Assembly (NCBI GenBank): GCA_947175295.1
Contig: CAMWMK010000014.1
Coordinates: 1 to 51,626, forward strand
Reading direction: 5' to 3'
Length of the DNA stretch: 51,626 bases
Source of the DNA: an uncultured Porphyromonadaceae bacterium
GTDB taxonomy: Bacteria > Bacteroidota > Bacteroidia > Bacteroidales > Muribaculaceae
A program made the translations under genes and the position numbers. Numbering within the stretch: position 1 is the first letter of the stretch; each line of letters starts with the position of its first letter. Under the pieces are notes generated by a model that saw nothing but the letters and a program-made list of their open reading frames with translations, did not search any database and had not been told where the DNA came from. Below, in pieces: positions 26,535 to 35,947 of this stretch.

Positions 26535-29500
26535 TTAGAAAGCTACGTTGAAACCTACTGAGAACGTACGGGCCTCGGGGTAGTTGCCGTAGTCGATACC
26601 GATGTTGACGCCGTCGCCTACCTCGGGAGTGAAGCCATAGTACTTGGTGGCTGTGAAGAGGTTCTCACCCATTACGAACACCTTTACATTGCTCAGGCCA
26701 GCCTTGCTGATGATGTTGTAGGGGAGTGAGTAGGAGAGTGTGAGGTTTGCGCAGCGGAGGTAAGCGCCGTCGTGGATGTAGATGTCGGAGCTCTGCCAGT
26801 TGCGGGAGTCGCCGAGGCGGTAGATGGGTATCTTGTTGGAGGTGCCTTCGCCGGTCCAGCGGTTGAGCATCCAGGATGGCATGTTCTTGGCCGGAGTGTC
26901 GCCGCGGAGCGATGCGTCGTAGATGTTGTTGCCCCATACGCCCTGGAAGTAAGCTGTCAGCTGGAAGCCTTTCCATCCGAGACCGAGGTTGAAGCCATAG
27001 GTCCAGTCGGGAAGACCCTTACCGATCTTTGTGCGGTCGTCGGCGTTGATGGTGCCGTCGCCGTTGGTGTCTACGAAGACTACGTCGCCGGGCTGGGCAT
27101 ACCATGAAGTCTGACCGGAAGTCAGGCCGTATTTTTCGTTGTAGGCGTCAGCCTCCGCCTGGTTCTGGAAGATACCTGCTGTCTTGTAGCCGTAGAAGAA
27201 GGGGAATACCTCGCCGTTCATCGAGCGTGCGATGTCGCCGGCCGTGCCGTTGGATACCTCAGACCTCCAGCCATCGGAGTTGCCGAGGTCGACGAGTCTG
27301 TTCTTCACGTATGAGAGGTTGCCGCCGAGGTTCACTTCAACTTCGCCGAATGTGCGTGCCCAGCGGATGTCGAATTCCACGCCAGTGTTGTCCATTGTGC
27401 CGACGTTGCCGATGGGTTTCGTCTCGCCTACATATGTCGGGATCATCATGGTCATAAGCATGCCGGTAGTGCGCTTCTTATACCAGTCGAAGGTAAACTG
27501 CAGCGAGTTGTCGAGGAAGCCGAGGTCGAGGCCTATGTCGGTCTGAGTGGATTCCTCCCATTTAAGGTCGGGGTTGGCGAGGCCGGAAGCCTTGGAGCCG
27601 TAGGTCTGGCTTGATCCTTCGGGACCGAAATAGTAGTTGTTGTTGCCGTTGGTCATCACTGTGTAGGCGAAGTCACCGATGGCCTCGTTACCGTTCTTAC
27701 CCCAGGATACACGGAGCTTGGTGTTGTTCCACCACTGAGGGCGGGTCTCGAGGAAGGGTTCGTTGGTGATGTTCCAACCTGCGGAGAAGGAGGGGAAGGT
27801 AGCCCACTTGTGGTTGGCGCCGAAGCGAGAGGAGCCGTCGCGGCGTACTGTAGCCTGCACCATGTAGCGGCTGCCGAAGTCGTATGATACTCGTCCGAAG
27901 TAGGAGAGGAGCTTGGGCCATGCGGAGTTCGGGCCGGCGTTGCCTGTACGGTTGCCGCCGTCTTCCTCGCCGGGAGATCCCTGAGCCACTGTCACCCAAG
28001 GCTTGGAGAAGTTGTAGAGCTTGTTGGCCGATGCGTTGATCCACCAGCCTGTGCCCTACTTCGCTGATTCGCCGAGCACTACGTTGAGGTGGTGGTCGCC
28101 GAATTCCTTATCGTAGAAGATGAGGTTTTCGAGCTGCCATGTCCATCCGCGGTTCATCTCGGAGTATGCGGAAGCGTGGATGGCGTCGGTGTTGTTCAGG
28201 TTGCTGTAGTAGCTGGGCTCTGAGTGGGAGTTGCTGCCCCAGAAGGCGAGGTCGCCGCCGAAGCTGATGCGGTATTTGAGGCCGTCCCAGATCTGGAGCT
28301 CGCCTACGATGTTGGTGACGAACTTATGGCTCCAGTTCTTGCCTGCGGGGAACGACCATCCGTAGAACGGGTTGGTGAGCTCCTGATAGCCGCCTCCGAA
28401 TGCCTCGGGCACTGTGTAGAGGTTGCCGGCTGCGTCATAGCGGGGCACGTATTTGTCGTTGCCTGCGTAGAAGTCCAGCTGGTGCTGGTATTCTGCTGAG
28501 CCGGGAGCGAGGGTCGGGGTCAGCATCGGCGACATACCGAGTGCGTTAGTGATGGCGCCGCCGTAGTAGCCGCCACCGCCGCCGAAGCCGATGGAGTGGA
28601 TGCGGGCATATGATAAGTTAGTGGTGAGAGTGAACTTATTGAGCCAGTTGCGCTTCTTCGAGTCGTCGAAGAGCGTGTAGATGTTGTTGGCGCGAAGTGT
28701 GAGGCGGTCATAGTTCGACTGGTCGTAGTTGCCGCCGATGATGCCTTCCTGCTTGTAGTAGCCGAAAGAGAGGAAGTAGTTGATCTTTTCGCTTGCGCCC
28801 GATACGGTCACCTGATGGTTCATCATCGGTGCGTTGTCGTTGAAGATGGCAGCCTGCCAGTCGTAGCCCTGTCCGTAGCTGTAGGGGTCGGCGTAGGGTG
28901 CGGGCTGGCCTGTGTTGAGGTAAGCCTCGTTCTTCATGATGGCATACTGGGTGGCGTTGAGGATGTCGATCGATTTCAGCTTCGACTGCCAGCCGTAGGT
29001 GAAGTCGTATGTGATCTTGGCGCGACCCTCGACACCGTTCTTGGTGGTCACGAGTACGACGCCGTTTGCCGCGCGCGCACCGTATACCGCACCGGAAGCG
29101 GCATCCTTAAGCACCTCGATGCTCTTGATATCGGAGGGGTTGAGGTAGTCGATGCCGCCGTCGATAGGCATGCCGTCTACGATATAGAGGGGGTTGGAGT
29201 TGTTGATTGTGCCGACACCGCGTACGCGGATCTGCGCGCTCGAACCGGGCTGACCGTTGGCAGTAGTCGCGGTCACGCCTGCGGCTACACCCTTAAGTGC
29301 GTTCTGCACATTGACCGGAGCTGTCTGCGAGAGAGTCTCTTCGCCCACCTTCGAGATGGCGGCCGTCACGACGCTCTTCTTCTGTGTGCCGTAGCCTACC
29401 ACCACTACGTCGTCGAGGATCTGGGAGTCCTCGATCATCTGGATGGTGACGTCTGACATCGGACCTGTCACCTTAAGCTCCTGCGGAGTGCAGCCGATGT

Positions 29501-29717
29501 AGTTGAAATACAGGGTGGAGCCTGTGGGAGCATTGATTACGAACGCGCCGTCGATATCGGTGGCAGTGCCTGTAGCAGTGCCTTTCACCATTACGGTGGC
29601 TCCGATGAGCGGCTCTCCGTCGAGCGAGGATATCACCTTACCGGAGACTCTGACATCCTGGGCGTAAGCGCCGAGGCAAGTCAGGATCGCGATTAGAAAT
29701 AAGGTTAACTTCTTCAT
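26535..29717 (-). pseudogene. SusC-like TonB-dependent transporter split by an in-frame TAG (beta-glucan PUL)
   Basis: Would be a 1060-aa outer-membrane importer. Signal peptide to about 19, regulatory-like domain VSGKVISSLDGEPLIGATV, plug with VVVVGYGTQKKSVV, VRVRGVGTINNSNPLYIVDG and KDAASGAVYGARAANGVVLVTTKNG, and a barrel ending GFNVAF. The reading frame is intact except for a single TAG at 28056-28058, after residue 553 (VLGESAK). The same frame then continues GTGWWINASANKLYNFSK, and the downstream part matches the family throughout. So this is one nonsense change without frameshift: a recent mutation, a mixed population, or a sequence error. If real, only plug and half the barrel would be made. 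Confidence 0.9.
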
Positions 29718-29808
29718 CTGGAAATTGATTAGTTAGTAAGTATATTGGGTTATTTTCTTTTGCTGCTTATAGTGTGGCATCATGAATTCCGAATCCATGT
29801 TCTGAATT

Positions 29809-29842
29809 GCGTAGCATAATTATGCATTATGCATTATGCATT
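29809..29842. repeat. ATGCATA-type tandem repeat between SusC and GH16
   Basis: GCGTAGCATAATTATGCATT followed by further 7-bp ATGCATT units. It is the reverse complement, with a 1-bp difference, of the string at 10404-10429, which also borders a susC gene. Confidence 0.6.
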
Positions 29843-29850
29843 GATGGAGT

Positions 29851-31233
29851 TTATTTCTGGAAGATGCGCACGTAGTCTACGATCATGCTGACGGGAAGCA
29901 CGCTTTCGTCCACTCCCTTGTAGCCGCCCCAGTCGCCGCCCCATGCGAGGTTGAGGATGGGATAGAAGGCGTAGTGGAAGGGCCAGCTGTCGTGGTCGGC
30001 GCCCATGGCCGCCTTTGTAACGCTGAGCTGCACCTTGCCGTCGACATAGGTGGTGATCGCGTCAGGAGTCCATTCGCAGGCATATACGTGGAATTCTCCC
30101 TCGGCTCCCGCGCAATACATCTCATGGGTCTTCTGTGTCCCCTTGGTGTGGTTGTAGTTGCCGGTGTGGAGCGATGATGATACTCGGTTGGGATCCGCGC
30201 CTACTTCCTCCATTATGTCGATTTCGCCGCAATAGGGCCAGGGATTCTTGTTCCAGTCCACATTGCTGGGCATCATCCAGAATGCCGGCCATGTGCCCTT
30301 ACCTTTTGGCAGGTTGATGCGGGCCTCGAAGTAGCCGTAGGTCCAGCCTGTGTTGGGCTTGGCGTTCATGCGTCCGGAATATACCTTGCCGTCAGAGCCC
30401 TTGAAGCAGTTGATGTAGAGGAATCCGTCCTTTACTTCAAGCGTGCGCTTGCCGTCCACTTCTTTGGATGTATAGGTCTGAAGCTCGTTGTTGACATGGC
30501 CGGGAGCCCAGTTCTCGATGGTCCAGTCGCTGCCTGGCACGGGGCCGGAGTTGAACTCGTCGCTCCATACGAGTGTGTATCCTTCCGGAGCATTCACTAC
30601 ATCGCTCAGCTGACCTACCTTGATCTCCGACTTGTCGCTGCCGCATTCGAGAGTGATGGTGGCCTCGCGTGTGGCGGATGAGTCATTAGCCTTGGCCTTT
30701 ACTTCTACTGCGGTGTCTCCTTTGCCTCCCTTGGCGGGTGCGACTGTGAGCCATGCGGCGTCGCAGCTTAGTGTCCAATCGGCGTTGGCGCTCACTGTGA
30801 AGGAGGTGGAGGATTCCTGTCCTCCCATGGTCAGCGACTTTGTGGAGGGAGTGGCTTTCGTGACGAATCCCTGCGTCAGGGATACAGTCTTGACCGTCTT
30901 GCCTCCCGATACTATATTGAGGGTTGCGTTGCGCTCATCCATTCCGCTGTTGGCGGTGATCGACACCTGTACCTTTACGTCGGTGTCCTTCACTCCTCCG
31001 CTGGGGCGTAGGGTCACCCAGTCCGCATCCGTACGGATTGCCCAGTCGGCGTTGGCTTTGACTATGAGTTCAAGGGCTGCTGCTTCCGGACCTGCGGAGA
31101 GCGCTTCCGGGGTGGCGCTGACGGTCACTGTCTGTCCGGATGGTGTGGGATCATCTTTCGATGACTCTCCGCATGCCATGATGGGAAGGCATGCCGCGAT
31201 GGAAAGAAACCAGATTATGAGTTTAGTATTCAT
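29851..31233 (-). CDS. BACON-BACON-GH16 endo-beta-glucanase lipoprotein
   Basis: 460-aa retaining endo-beta-1,3- or mixed-linkage glucanase, likely the surface enzyme that opens the polysaccharide. ATG 31233 (MNTKLIIWFLSIAACLPIMAC) starts a lipoprotein signal with Cys21; upstream in-frame ATGs would put a long polar tail before it. Two BACON-type domains at about 35-122 and 127-210 share the pattern ANADWxLxxDAxWLTVxP. The GH16 domain begins YTLVWSDEFN (about 219). The active-site strand GEIDIMEEVG carries nucleophile Glu337 and acid/base Glu342 in the bulged ExDxxE form of laminarinases. It is the first gene of the minus-strand operon before susC. Confidence 0.92.
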   Translation of the reverse strand: MNTKLIIWFLSIAACLPIMACGESSKDDPTPSGQTVTVSATPEALSAGPEAAALELIVKANADWAIRTDADWVTLRPSGGVKDTDVKVQVSITANSGMDERNATLNIVSGGKTVKTVSLTQGFVTKATPSTKSLTMGGQESSTSFTVSANADWTLSCDAAWLTVAPAKGGKGDTAVEVKAKANDSSATREATITLECGSDKSEIKVGQLSDVVNAPEGYTLVWSDEFNSGPVPGSDWTIENWAPGHVNNELQTYTSKEVDGKRTLEVKDGFLYINCFKGSDGKVYSGRMNAKPNTGWTYGYFEARINLPKGKGTWPAFWMMPSNVDWNKNPWPYCGEIDIMEEVGADPNRVSSSLHTGNYNHTKGTQKTHEMYCAGAEGEFHVYACEWTPDAITTYVDGKVQLSVTKAAMGADHDSWPFHYAFYPILNLAWGGDWGGYKGVDESVLPVSMIVDYVRIFQK

Positions 31234-31299
31234 TTTGGTTAGTTTTGATTGTTTACTGTTTTGATTGATTTTTTGCGATGTCAGGAGTAATGACGGTTG

Positions 31300-31307
31300 C
31301 AAAGTTA
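31300..31307 (-). promoter_or_regulatory. Candidate -7 box for the GH16-SusCD-SGBP-GH5 operon
   Basis: Minus strand TAACTTTG fits TAnnTTTG, about 67 bp upstream of the GH16 ATG. No -33 TTTG was found, as expected of an activator-dependent promoter. Confidence 0.6.
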
Positions 31308-31349
31308 GCAATTCCGTCCGTATAATCGCGGGGGGAGAATATAAAGGTA

Positions 31350-31378
31350 AATGACAGCGATGTTATATCGCTGTCATT
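31350..31378. promoter_or_regulatory. Perfect 12-bp inverted repeat between regulator and GH16 operon
   Basis: AATGACAGCGAT, 5-nt centre, ATCGCTGTCATT. It lies 61 bp past the regulator stop and about 43 bp upstream of the GH16 -7 box. It may be the regulator's transcription terminator (the following minus-strand sequence is only moderately T-rich) or an operator. Confidence 0.65.
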
Positions 31379-31439
31379 CAGATTGTTTAAAATGATGTAT
31401 AAGTAAATTGAAGTGCTATGCCGGTTAGAGAAAAACGGC

Positions 31440-33113
31440 TCATTCTTCCTCTGAATTGCCGGAGGTGCGGTTGTTGTAGACGGTGCGGATCGATACGTTG
31501 AGCATCTCCGCTATCTCCGCGCTCTTGGAGATGCCGAGGCGGCGCAGGGCATATATGCGCAGCTTGGTGTTGAGTGTTTTTGTCTTTGCGATTGATTCGG
31601 GAGATACACGGTTGTCGTCACCTACGGTCTTGTTGTAGTCCTCTACGAAATCGGGGTAGATTGAAAGTACGGTCTTGTCGAAGCTCTCATAGAAACCCTG
31701 ATACTGCTCCTTTATGAGCTCAGGATCGTTGATAAGCACTCCGAGGTCGTCGATCTGCTTCACTTTATATTTCTTCAGCAGCTTCTTCCGGTAGCCTTCG
31801 AGGGCGTTGATATACTGGGTGGTGAGCTTGAACGCATATGCCAATAGGCTGAGCTTCTGCTTGTTGGCCTCATTCAGGTCTGCATTGGCCTTCTCAAGCT
31901 CCGATATTGCCTCATCGCGCTGGCAGATTGATTTGTCGCGCTGTTTCACTGATTCGTGCAGTTCTTCGTTGGCTTCCTTAAGGAGGTTGCGCATACGTTT
32001 GATTCTCCGCATCTCGATGACGATGAATACGATGCTGGCTATCAATATGATGGATAGGATGCCGAGCACGACGACGTAGATTGTCAGCCGTTGGTCGCGC
32101 TTCTCGAGTTCCTCCCGGTAGGCGTCGCGTACGGTGGGGAGTACATCTGATAGGTTGACCATTCGGTAGCGGTTATGGTAGAGGTTGGCCTGCTCTACTG
32201 TATATATAAGGTAGTTGTAGGCACGGTTGAGGTCGCCTTTTTCAAATAGATAGGTAGCGAGTTCCTGAATGGCTGCTATTTCGCGGTTTACTATCAGGGC
32301 GTCGTTGATGGCGGCCTTGGTTTTGTATTTCACCATGGATTCATTGTCGCCCATGGATTCGTATACCCTTGAAAGCCAATAGGAATCGATGGCATTCTCT
32401 CTTGATGGAGTATTTGCCCGGTCTACCTTCTCCTTAAGTGCCGTGATATCGAGTTTCGTGACGTCGAAACCCTCGCGGTCAATGCCTGCGGCTATAGGCA
32501 CCCATAAAAGGTTGTGGTTCTCAGGAAGGTTTAGCGCCTGTATGGAGTCTCGGTATTGGTTTGCCATTATGAGGTCTTTCCTCTGCATTTCCTTGTTGGG
32601 CAGTAGATAGACGGAGCGCATCGAATATATATAGGAGAATGTAGAGAAAAGCATTCCCTTCATATCCGGACTAAGCCGGGAGGAGTCTATGCCGTCGAGC
32701 AGCTTCAGCGTGGTGTCGTGAAGTCCCTGCACTGTGTATATGAATGCTTCGTTGAGTTTCCATCTGGTTATCTCATCGTAGTTGTCCGGCATCACTTTGG
32801 AGGTCAGCTTTCCACTCTCTTTGGCATAGTAGAGTGCTGAGTCGGAGTCAAACACTATGTATTCGTCATAGAGCTGTTTCGATAGTCCCAGTCGTTCCCG
32901 GCTGTCATTTGCCTTGGCAAGGGATTGCCTGAGACCTGAGATGCGGATCTCTTTCTCTTTCACAAGCTCGCTCTGGTTGGTGATGATTGAGTCAAGCCTT
33001 TGCAGAAGTAACTGGTTTTCCTTGTCTATTTGAGTTGCTGCGTGCGACACTGTGTAGCCTGAAATCATGGCTACGAAAAGCATGGCAATATGTAAGAATT
33101 TCCTAAATTTCAT
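31440..33113 (-). CDS. SusR-like membrane regulator (DUF6377 type) of the beta-glucan PUL
   Basis: 557-aa one-component inner-membrane regulator. ATG 33113 gives MKFRKFLHIAMLFVAMISGY, a clean signal sequence; the longer frame starts only at TTG. A periplasmic helical TPR-like sensor (about 27-340) is followed by one membrane helix (about 344-366), a charged coiled coil (about 370-420) and a cytoplasmic C-terminal part ending in a LuxR-like HTH (RRLGISKSAEIAEMLNVSIRTVYNNR, about 523-549). This is the architecture of SusR, which activates PULs in response to oligosaccharides. It lies directly upstream of the GH16 operon and divergent from GH3, so both are its likely targets. Confidence 0.87.
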   Translation of the reverse strand: MKFRKFLHIAMLFVAMISGYTVSHAATQIDKENQLLLQRLDSIITNQSELVKEKEIRISGLRQSLAKANDSRERLGLSKQLYDEYIVFDSDSALYYAKESGKLTSKVMPDNYDEITRWKLNEAFIYTVQGLHDTTLKLLDGIDSSRLSPDMKGMLFSTFSYIYSMRSVYLLPNKEMQRKDLIMANQYRDSIQALNLPENHNLLWVPIAAGIDREGFDVTKLDITALKEKVDRANTPSRENAIDSYWLSRVYESMGDNESMVKYKTKAAINDALIVNREIAAIQELATYLFEKGDLNRAYNYLIYTVEQANLYHNRYRMVNLSDVLPTVRDAYREELEKRDQRLTIYVVVLGILSIILIASIVFIVIEMRRIKRMRNLLKEANEELHESVKQRDKSICQRDEAISELEKANADLNEANKQKLSLLAYAFKLTTQYINALEGYRKKLLKKYKVKQIDDLGVLINDPELIKEQYQGFYESFDKTVLSIYPDFVEDYNKTVGDDNRVSPESIAKTKTLNTKLRIYALRRLGISKSAEIAEMLNVSIRTVYNNRTSGNSEEE

Positions 33114-33131
33114 GATTTGGCTGTTAAAACG

Positions 33132-33139
33132 CAAATTTA
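33132..33139 (-). promoter_or_regulatory. -7 box for the SusR-like regulator
   Basis: Minus strand TAAATTTG, a good TAnnTTTG match, 18 bp before ATG 33113, giving a short leader of about 15 nt and supporting that start. Confidence 0.65.
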
Positions 33140-33174
33140 GTTATTTTTTCATTAAGATTCTATATGGTTAATGG

Positions 33175-33194
33175 ATTTTAACATTTGTTAAAAT
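33175..33194. promoter_or_regulatory. 20-bp palindrome between divergent regulator and GH3
   Basis: ATTTTAACA, two T, TGTTAAAAT: perfect 9-bp arms. It lies just upstream of where the regulator's -33 would be. As a symmetric site between a regulator and a divergent enzyme gene it is a candidate operator. The rest of the 33114-33502 gap holds no convincing gene. Confidence 0.55.
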
Positions 33195-33437
33195 CGGACT
33201 GGGATAGCGCTTCTTTTTCTTCCATAAGGGCCTCGCTTCCCGATAGGTGACGATGACGATAGAGCATGCCACGATGAAAACTCCCGGATCGATGAAATCC
33301 GTTATTAACTCCGCTTTACCTAATGGATAATTTACGTGTATTGCTAACTTGTATGCTGTCAATATGTTATGTCGTAGGAAGCTTCCTATTTTTTTTACTA
33401 TATGATTCTCTCACGTGGATTTGTATGAAATCTTTAC

Positions 33438-33445
33438 TAATTTTG
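33438..33445 (+). promoter_or_regulatory. -7 box for GH3
   Basis: TAATTTTG matches TAnnTTTG; predicted leader about 54 nt. A TTTG at 33420-33423 is too close (14-bp spacer) to be a good -33. Confidence 0.6.
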
Positions 33446-33502
33446 CAGTCGAGGATTCAAGACCTCTTTTCCCCCAATCTCAATATAAAAAACTGACCTG
33501 AT

Positions 33503-35752
33503 ATGAAATTCAAAGCAGAGATTTTAGCAGCAGCAATGATATGCGTCGCCTTCAACGGAAATGCCGGGAAGCCGACTCCGGTCTATCTTGACGATTCGCA
33601 ACCTATTGAGTCACGAGTGCAGGACGCGTTGTCGAGAATGACGACTGCCGAGAAGGTAGCGATAATTCATGCGCAGAGCAAATTCAGCTCTCCAGGCGTA
33701 CAGAGGCTCGGTATCCCCGGAATATGGTGTACGGATGGTCCTCACGGGGTGCGTCCCGACGTGCTTTGGGATGAATGGGAGCAGGCCGGTGCCACCAATG
33801 ACTCTTGCGTTGCTTTCCCTGCGCTTACATGTCTGGCCGCTACATGGAATCCTGAGATGTCGGCCATCTACGGTCAGTCTATAGGAGAAGAGGCTCGATA
33901 CAGAAATAAAAACGTTCTCCTTGGTCCGGGCGTGAATATCTACCGCACTCCGCTCAACGGGCGTAATTTCGAATATATGGGTGAGGATCCGTATCTGTCG
34001 GCGCAGATGGTGGTTCCCTATATCCAGGGAGTACAGGACAATGGCGTGGCAGCATGTGTGAAGCATTATGCGCTCAACAATCAGGAGGTGGACCGCGACC
34101 ATGTAAATGTCCTTGTCGACGACCGTACGCTCCATGAGATATATCTTCCCGCGTTCAAGGCAGCCGTGAAAGACGGCGGCACCTGGAGCATTATGCCGGG
34201 CTACAACAAATACAACGGCGACCATGCATGCGAAAACCAGACGTTGCTTCTCGATATCCTTAAAGGAGACTGGGGCTTCGACGGGGTTGCCATCAGCGAC
34301 TGGGGTGCGGTCCACAATACTGAGAAGGTAGCCCAGAACGGCCTCGACATGGAGTTCGGATCCTGGACCAACGGCCTCAACTGGGGTGCCAGCAACGCAT
34401 ACGACAACTACTACCTCGCTACTCCCTATCTGAAGGCGATTGAGGAAGGAAAGCTCCCTATGTCTGATCTCGACGACAAGGCTGCACGCGTGCTCCGCCT
34501 CATCATGCGCACCGAGATGGACCGCAACCGCCCGTATGGCTCGATGAACAGCGATGAGCATTACGCTGCCGCACGCCGCATTGGCGGCGAGGGTATCGTC
34601 TTGCTGAAAAACGATAAAAACCTCCTCCCTGCTGAAAACGCAAAGAAGATCCTCGTGGTGGGTGAGAACGCCATAAAGATGATGACTGTAGGAGGCGGTT
34701 CCTCTTCTCTGAAGGTGCAGCGTGAGACTCTTCCGCTCGACGGTATCAGGAAGGCTGCCTCGGATAAAGGCATCGAGGTCGTATACGAGCGTGGCTATGT
34801 GGGAGACGTGACCGGAGAATACAACGGCGTGAAGACCGGCCAGGACCTCAGCGAAAGCCGAAGCGCCGACCGGCTTATCGCCGACGCCGTGAGGGCTGCT
34901 AAGGATGCCGACATGGTGATATTCATCGGTGGCCTCAATAAGTCTGACCATCAGGACGCCGAAGGCGCCGACCGCCAGGACTACAATCTCCCCTACGGAC
35001 AGGATGCGGTGATCGAGGCGCTTGCCGCTGCCAATCCCAATCTTGTAGTGGTCAACCTTACAGGCAATTCCTATGCGATGCCGTGGCGCGATAAGGTGCC
35101 CGCGATCGTGCAGGGCTGGTATATCGGCTCGGAGGCGGGCAATGCCATCGCCGACGTGATATTCGGTAAGGTGAATCCCTCCGGCAAGCTTCCCATCACA
35201 TTCGCGAAAGACCTCAAGGACTACGCCGCGCATGCCAATGGCGATGCCGAGATGTATCCCGGTGTCAACGGCGACGTGACATATAAGGAAGGCCTTGACG
35301 TAGGCTACCGCTATACCGACAAACTGAAGAAAGACCGCATCAACTACGCTTTCGGCCATGGTCTCAGCTATACCACCTTCAAGATCGGCCAGCCTGCTCT
35401 GTCATCTAAGACCTTCGACGGCAATGGCACTGTGACCGTGACTGTCCCTGTGACGAATACCGGCGACCGCGAAGGTTCGGAAGTGGTGCAGCTCTATGTC
35501 CGCGACGAAAAGAGCTCTGTAGCTCGCCCCTATAAGGAACTCAAGGCCTTCGGAAAGGTAAACCTCGCGCCCGGCGAGACCCGCGAAGTGAAGCTTACCC
35601 TCGACAAGGATGCCTTCGCCTTCTATGATGCCGCGGATAAGATGTGGACTGTAGAGCCCGGTAAGTTCGAGCTCCTCATCGGCAACTCTTCCGACAGGAT
35701 CTCCTATCGCCTTCCCCTCCAGGTAGGCCAATCCCTCAAATACAAAGATTGA
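33503..35752 (+). CDS. GH3 beta-glucosidase (beta-glucan PUL)
   Basis: 749-aa periplasmic exo-beta-glucosidase that would finish the oligosaccharides imported by SusCD. A signal peptide ends near NGNAGKP. The N-terminal barrel has GIPGIWCTDGPHGVR, GPGVNIYRTPLNGRNFEYMGEDP, CVKHYALNNQE (Lys187, His188) and the nucleophile in GVAISDWGAVH (Asp266). The alpha/beta sandwich follows (VVGENAIKMMTVGGGSSSL), with the likely acid/base in the loop GGLNKSDHQDAEGADRQDY. A C-terminal FnIII-like domain (VTVPVTNTGDREGSEVVQLYV) closes it. It is divergent from the regulator gene and has its own terminator. Confidence 0.95.
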   Translation: MKFKAEILAAAMICVAFNGNAGKPTPVYLDDSQPIESRVQDALSRMTTAEKVAIIHAQSKFSSPGVQRLGIPGIWCTDGPHGVRPDVLWDEWEQAGATNDSCVAFPALTCLAATWNPEMSAIYGQSIGEEARYRNKNVLLGPGVNIYRTPLNGRNFEYMGEDPYLSAQMVVPYIQGVQDNGVAACVKHYALNNQEVDRDHVNVLVDDRTLHEIYLPAFKAAVKDGGTWSIMPGYNKYNGDHACENQTLLLDILKGDWGFDGVAISDWGAVHNTEKVAQNGLDMEFGSWTNGLNWGASNAYDNYYLATPYLKAIEEGKLPMSDLDDKAARVLRLIMRTEMDRNRPYGSMNSDEHYAAARRIGGEGIVLLKNDKNLLPAENAKKILVVGENAIKMMTVGGGSSSLKVQRETLPLDGIRKAASDKGIEVVYERGYVGDVTGEYNGVKTGQDLSESRSADRLIADAVRAAKDADMVIFIGGLNKSDHQDAEGADRQDYNLPYGQDAVIEALAAANPNLVVVNLTGNSYAMPWRDKVPAIVQGWYIGSEAGNAIADVIFGKVNPSGKLPITFAKDLKDYAAHANGDAEMYPGVNGDVTYKEGLDVGYRYTDKLKKDRINYAFGHGLSYTTFKIGQPALSSKTFDGNGTVTVTVPVTNTGDREGSEVVQLYVRDEKSSVARPYKELKAFGKVNLAPGETREVKLTLDKDAFAFYDAADKMWTVEPGKFELLIGNSSDRISYRLPLQVGQSLKYKD

Positions 35753-35854
35753 TTCTCAATAGCGCAAAACGCATTTTAGGTTTAGATTAGGTTAATATAA
35801 ATATTAAGGTTCGAATGTTGCGTCGGCCGGAGCATGCAGGCCGTCCGACGAAGC

Positions 35855-35891
35855 AAAAAGCCCGCTGGCCTGTGGAGGTCGGCGGGTTTTT
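35855..35891 (+). terminator. Terminator of GH3
   Basis: AAAAAGCCCGC, loop, GGCGGGTTTTT, about 100 bp past the GH3 stop. Another imperfect hairpin (GTCGG to CCGAC, 35822-35850) lies just before it. Confidence 0.75.
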
Positions 35892-35911
35892 GCGTTTTTG
35901 TAAGCCACTTA

Positions 35912-35943
35912 TTTGCACGAATGGATAAGAATCGTTAAATTTG
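35912..35943 (+). promoter_or_regulatory. Promoter of the DUF4369-like lipoprotein and YifB genes
   Basis: TTTG at 35912-35915, 20-bp spacer, TAAATTTG at 35936-35943: a consensus Bacteroidota promoter. The start codon at 35948 is only four bases further on, so the transcript would be leaderless or have a leader of a few bases. Confidence 0.75.
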
Positions 35944-35947
35944 CGCT

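Noticed and set aside
28056..28058. Reassignment of TAG to an amino acid as the reason for the stop inside SusC
   Set aside because: No other large gene in the window has an internal TAG, and Bacteroidales hosts use the standard meaning of TAG; recoding is known for some of their phages, not for these genes.
33168..33362. 64-codon minus-strand frame between regulator and GH3
   Set aside because: It overlaps the operator-like palindrome region, has no clear start signal and no recognisable similarity; treated as non-coding.
33611..35359. 582-codon minus-strand frame opposite GH3
   Set aside because: Shadow of the GH3 gene, which carries all expected motifs on the plus strand.
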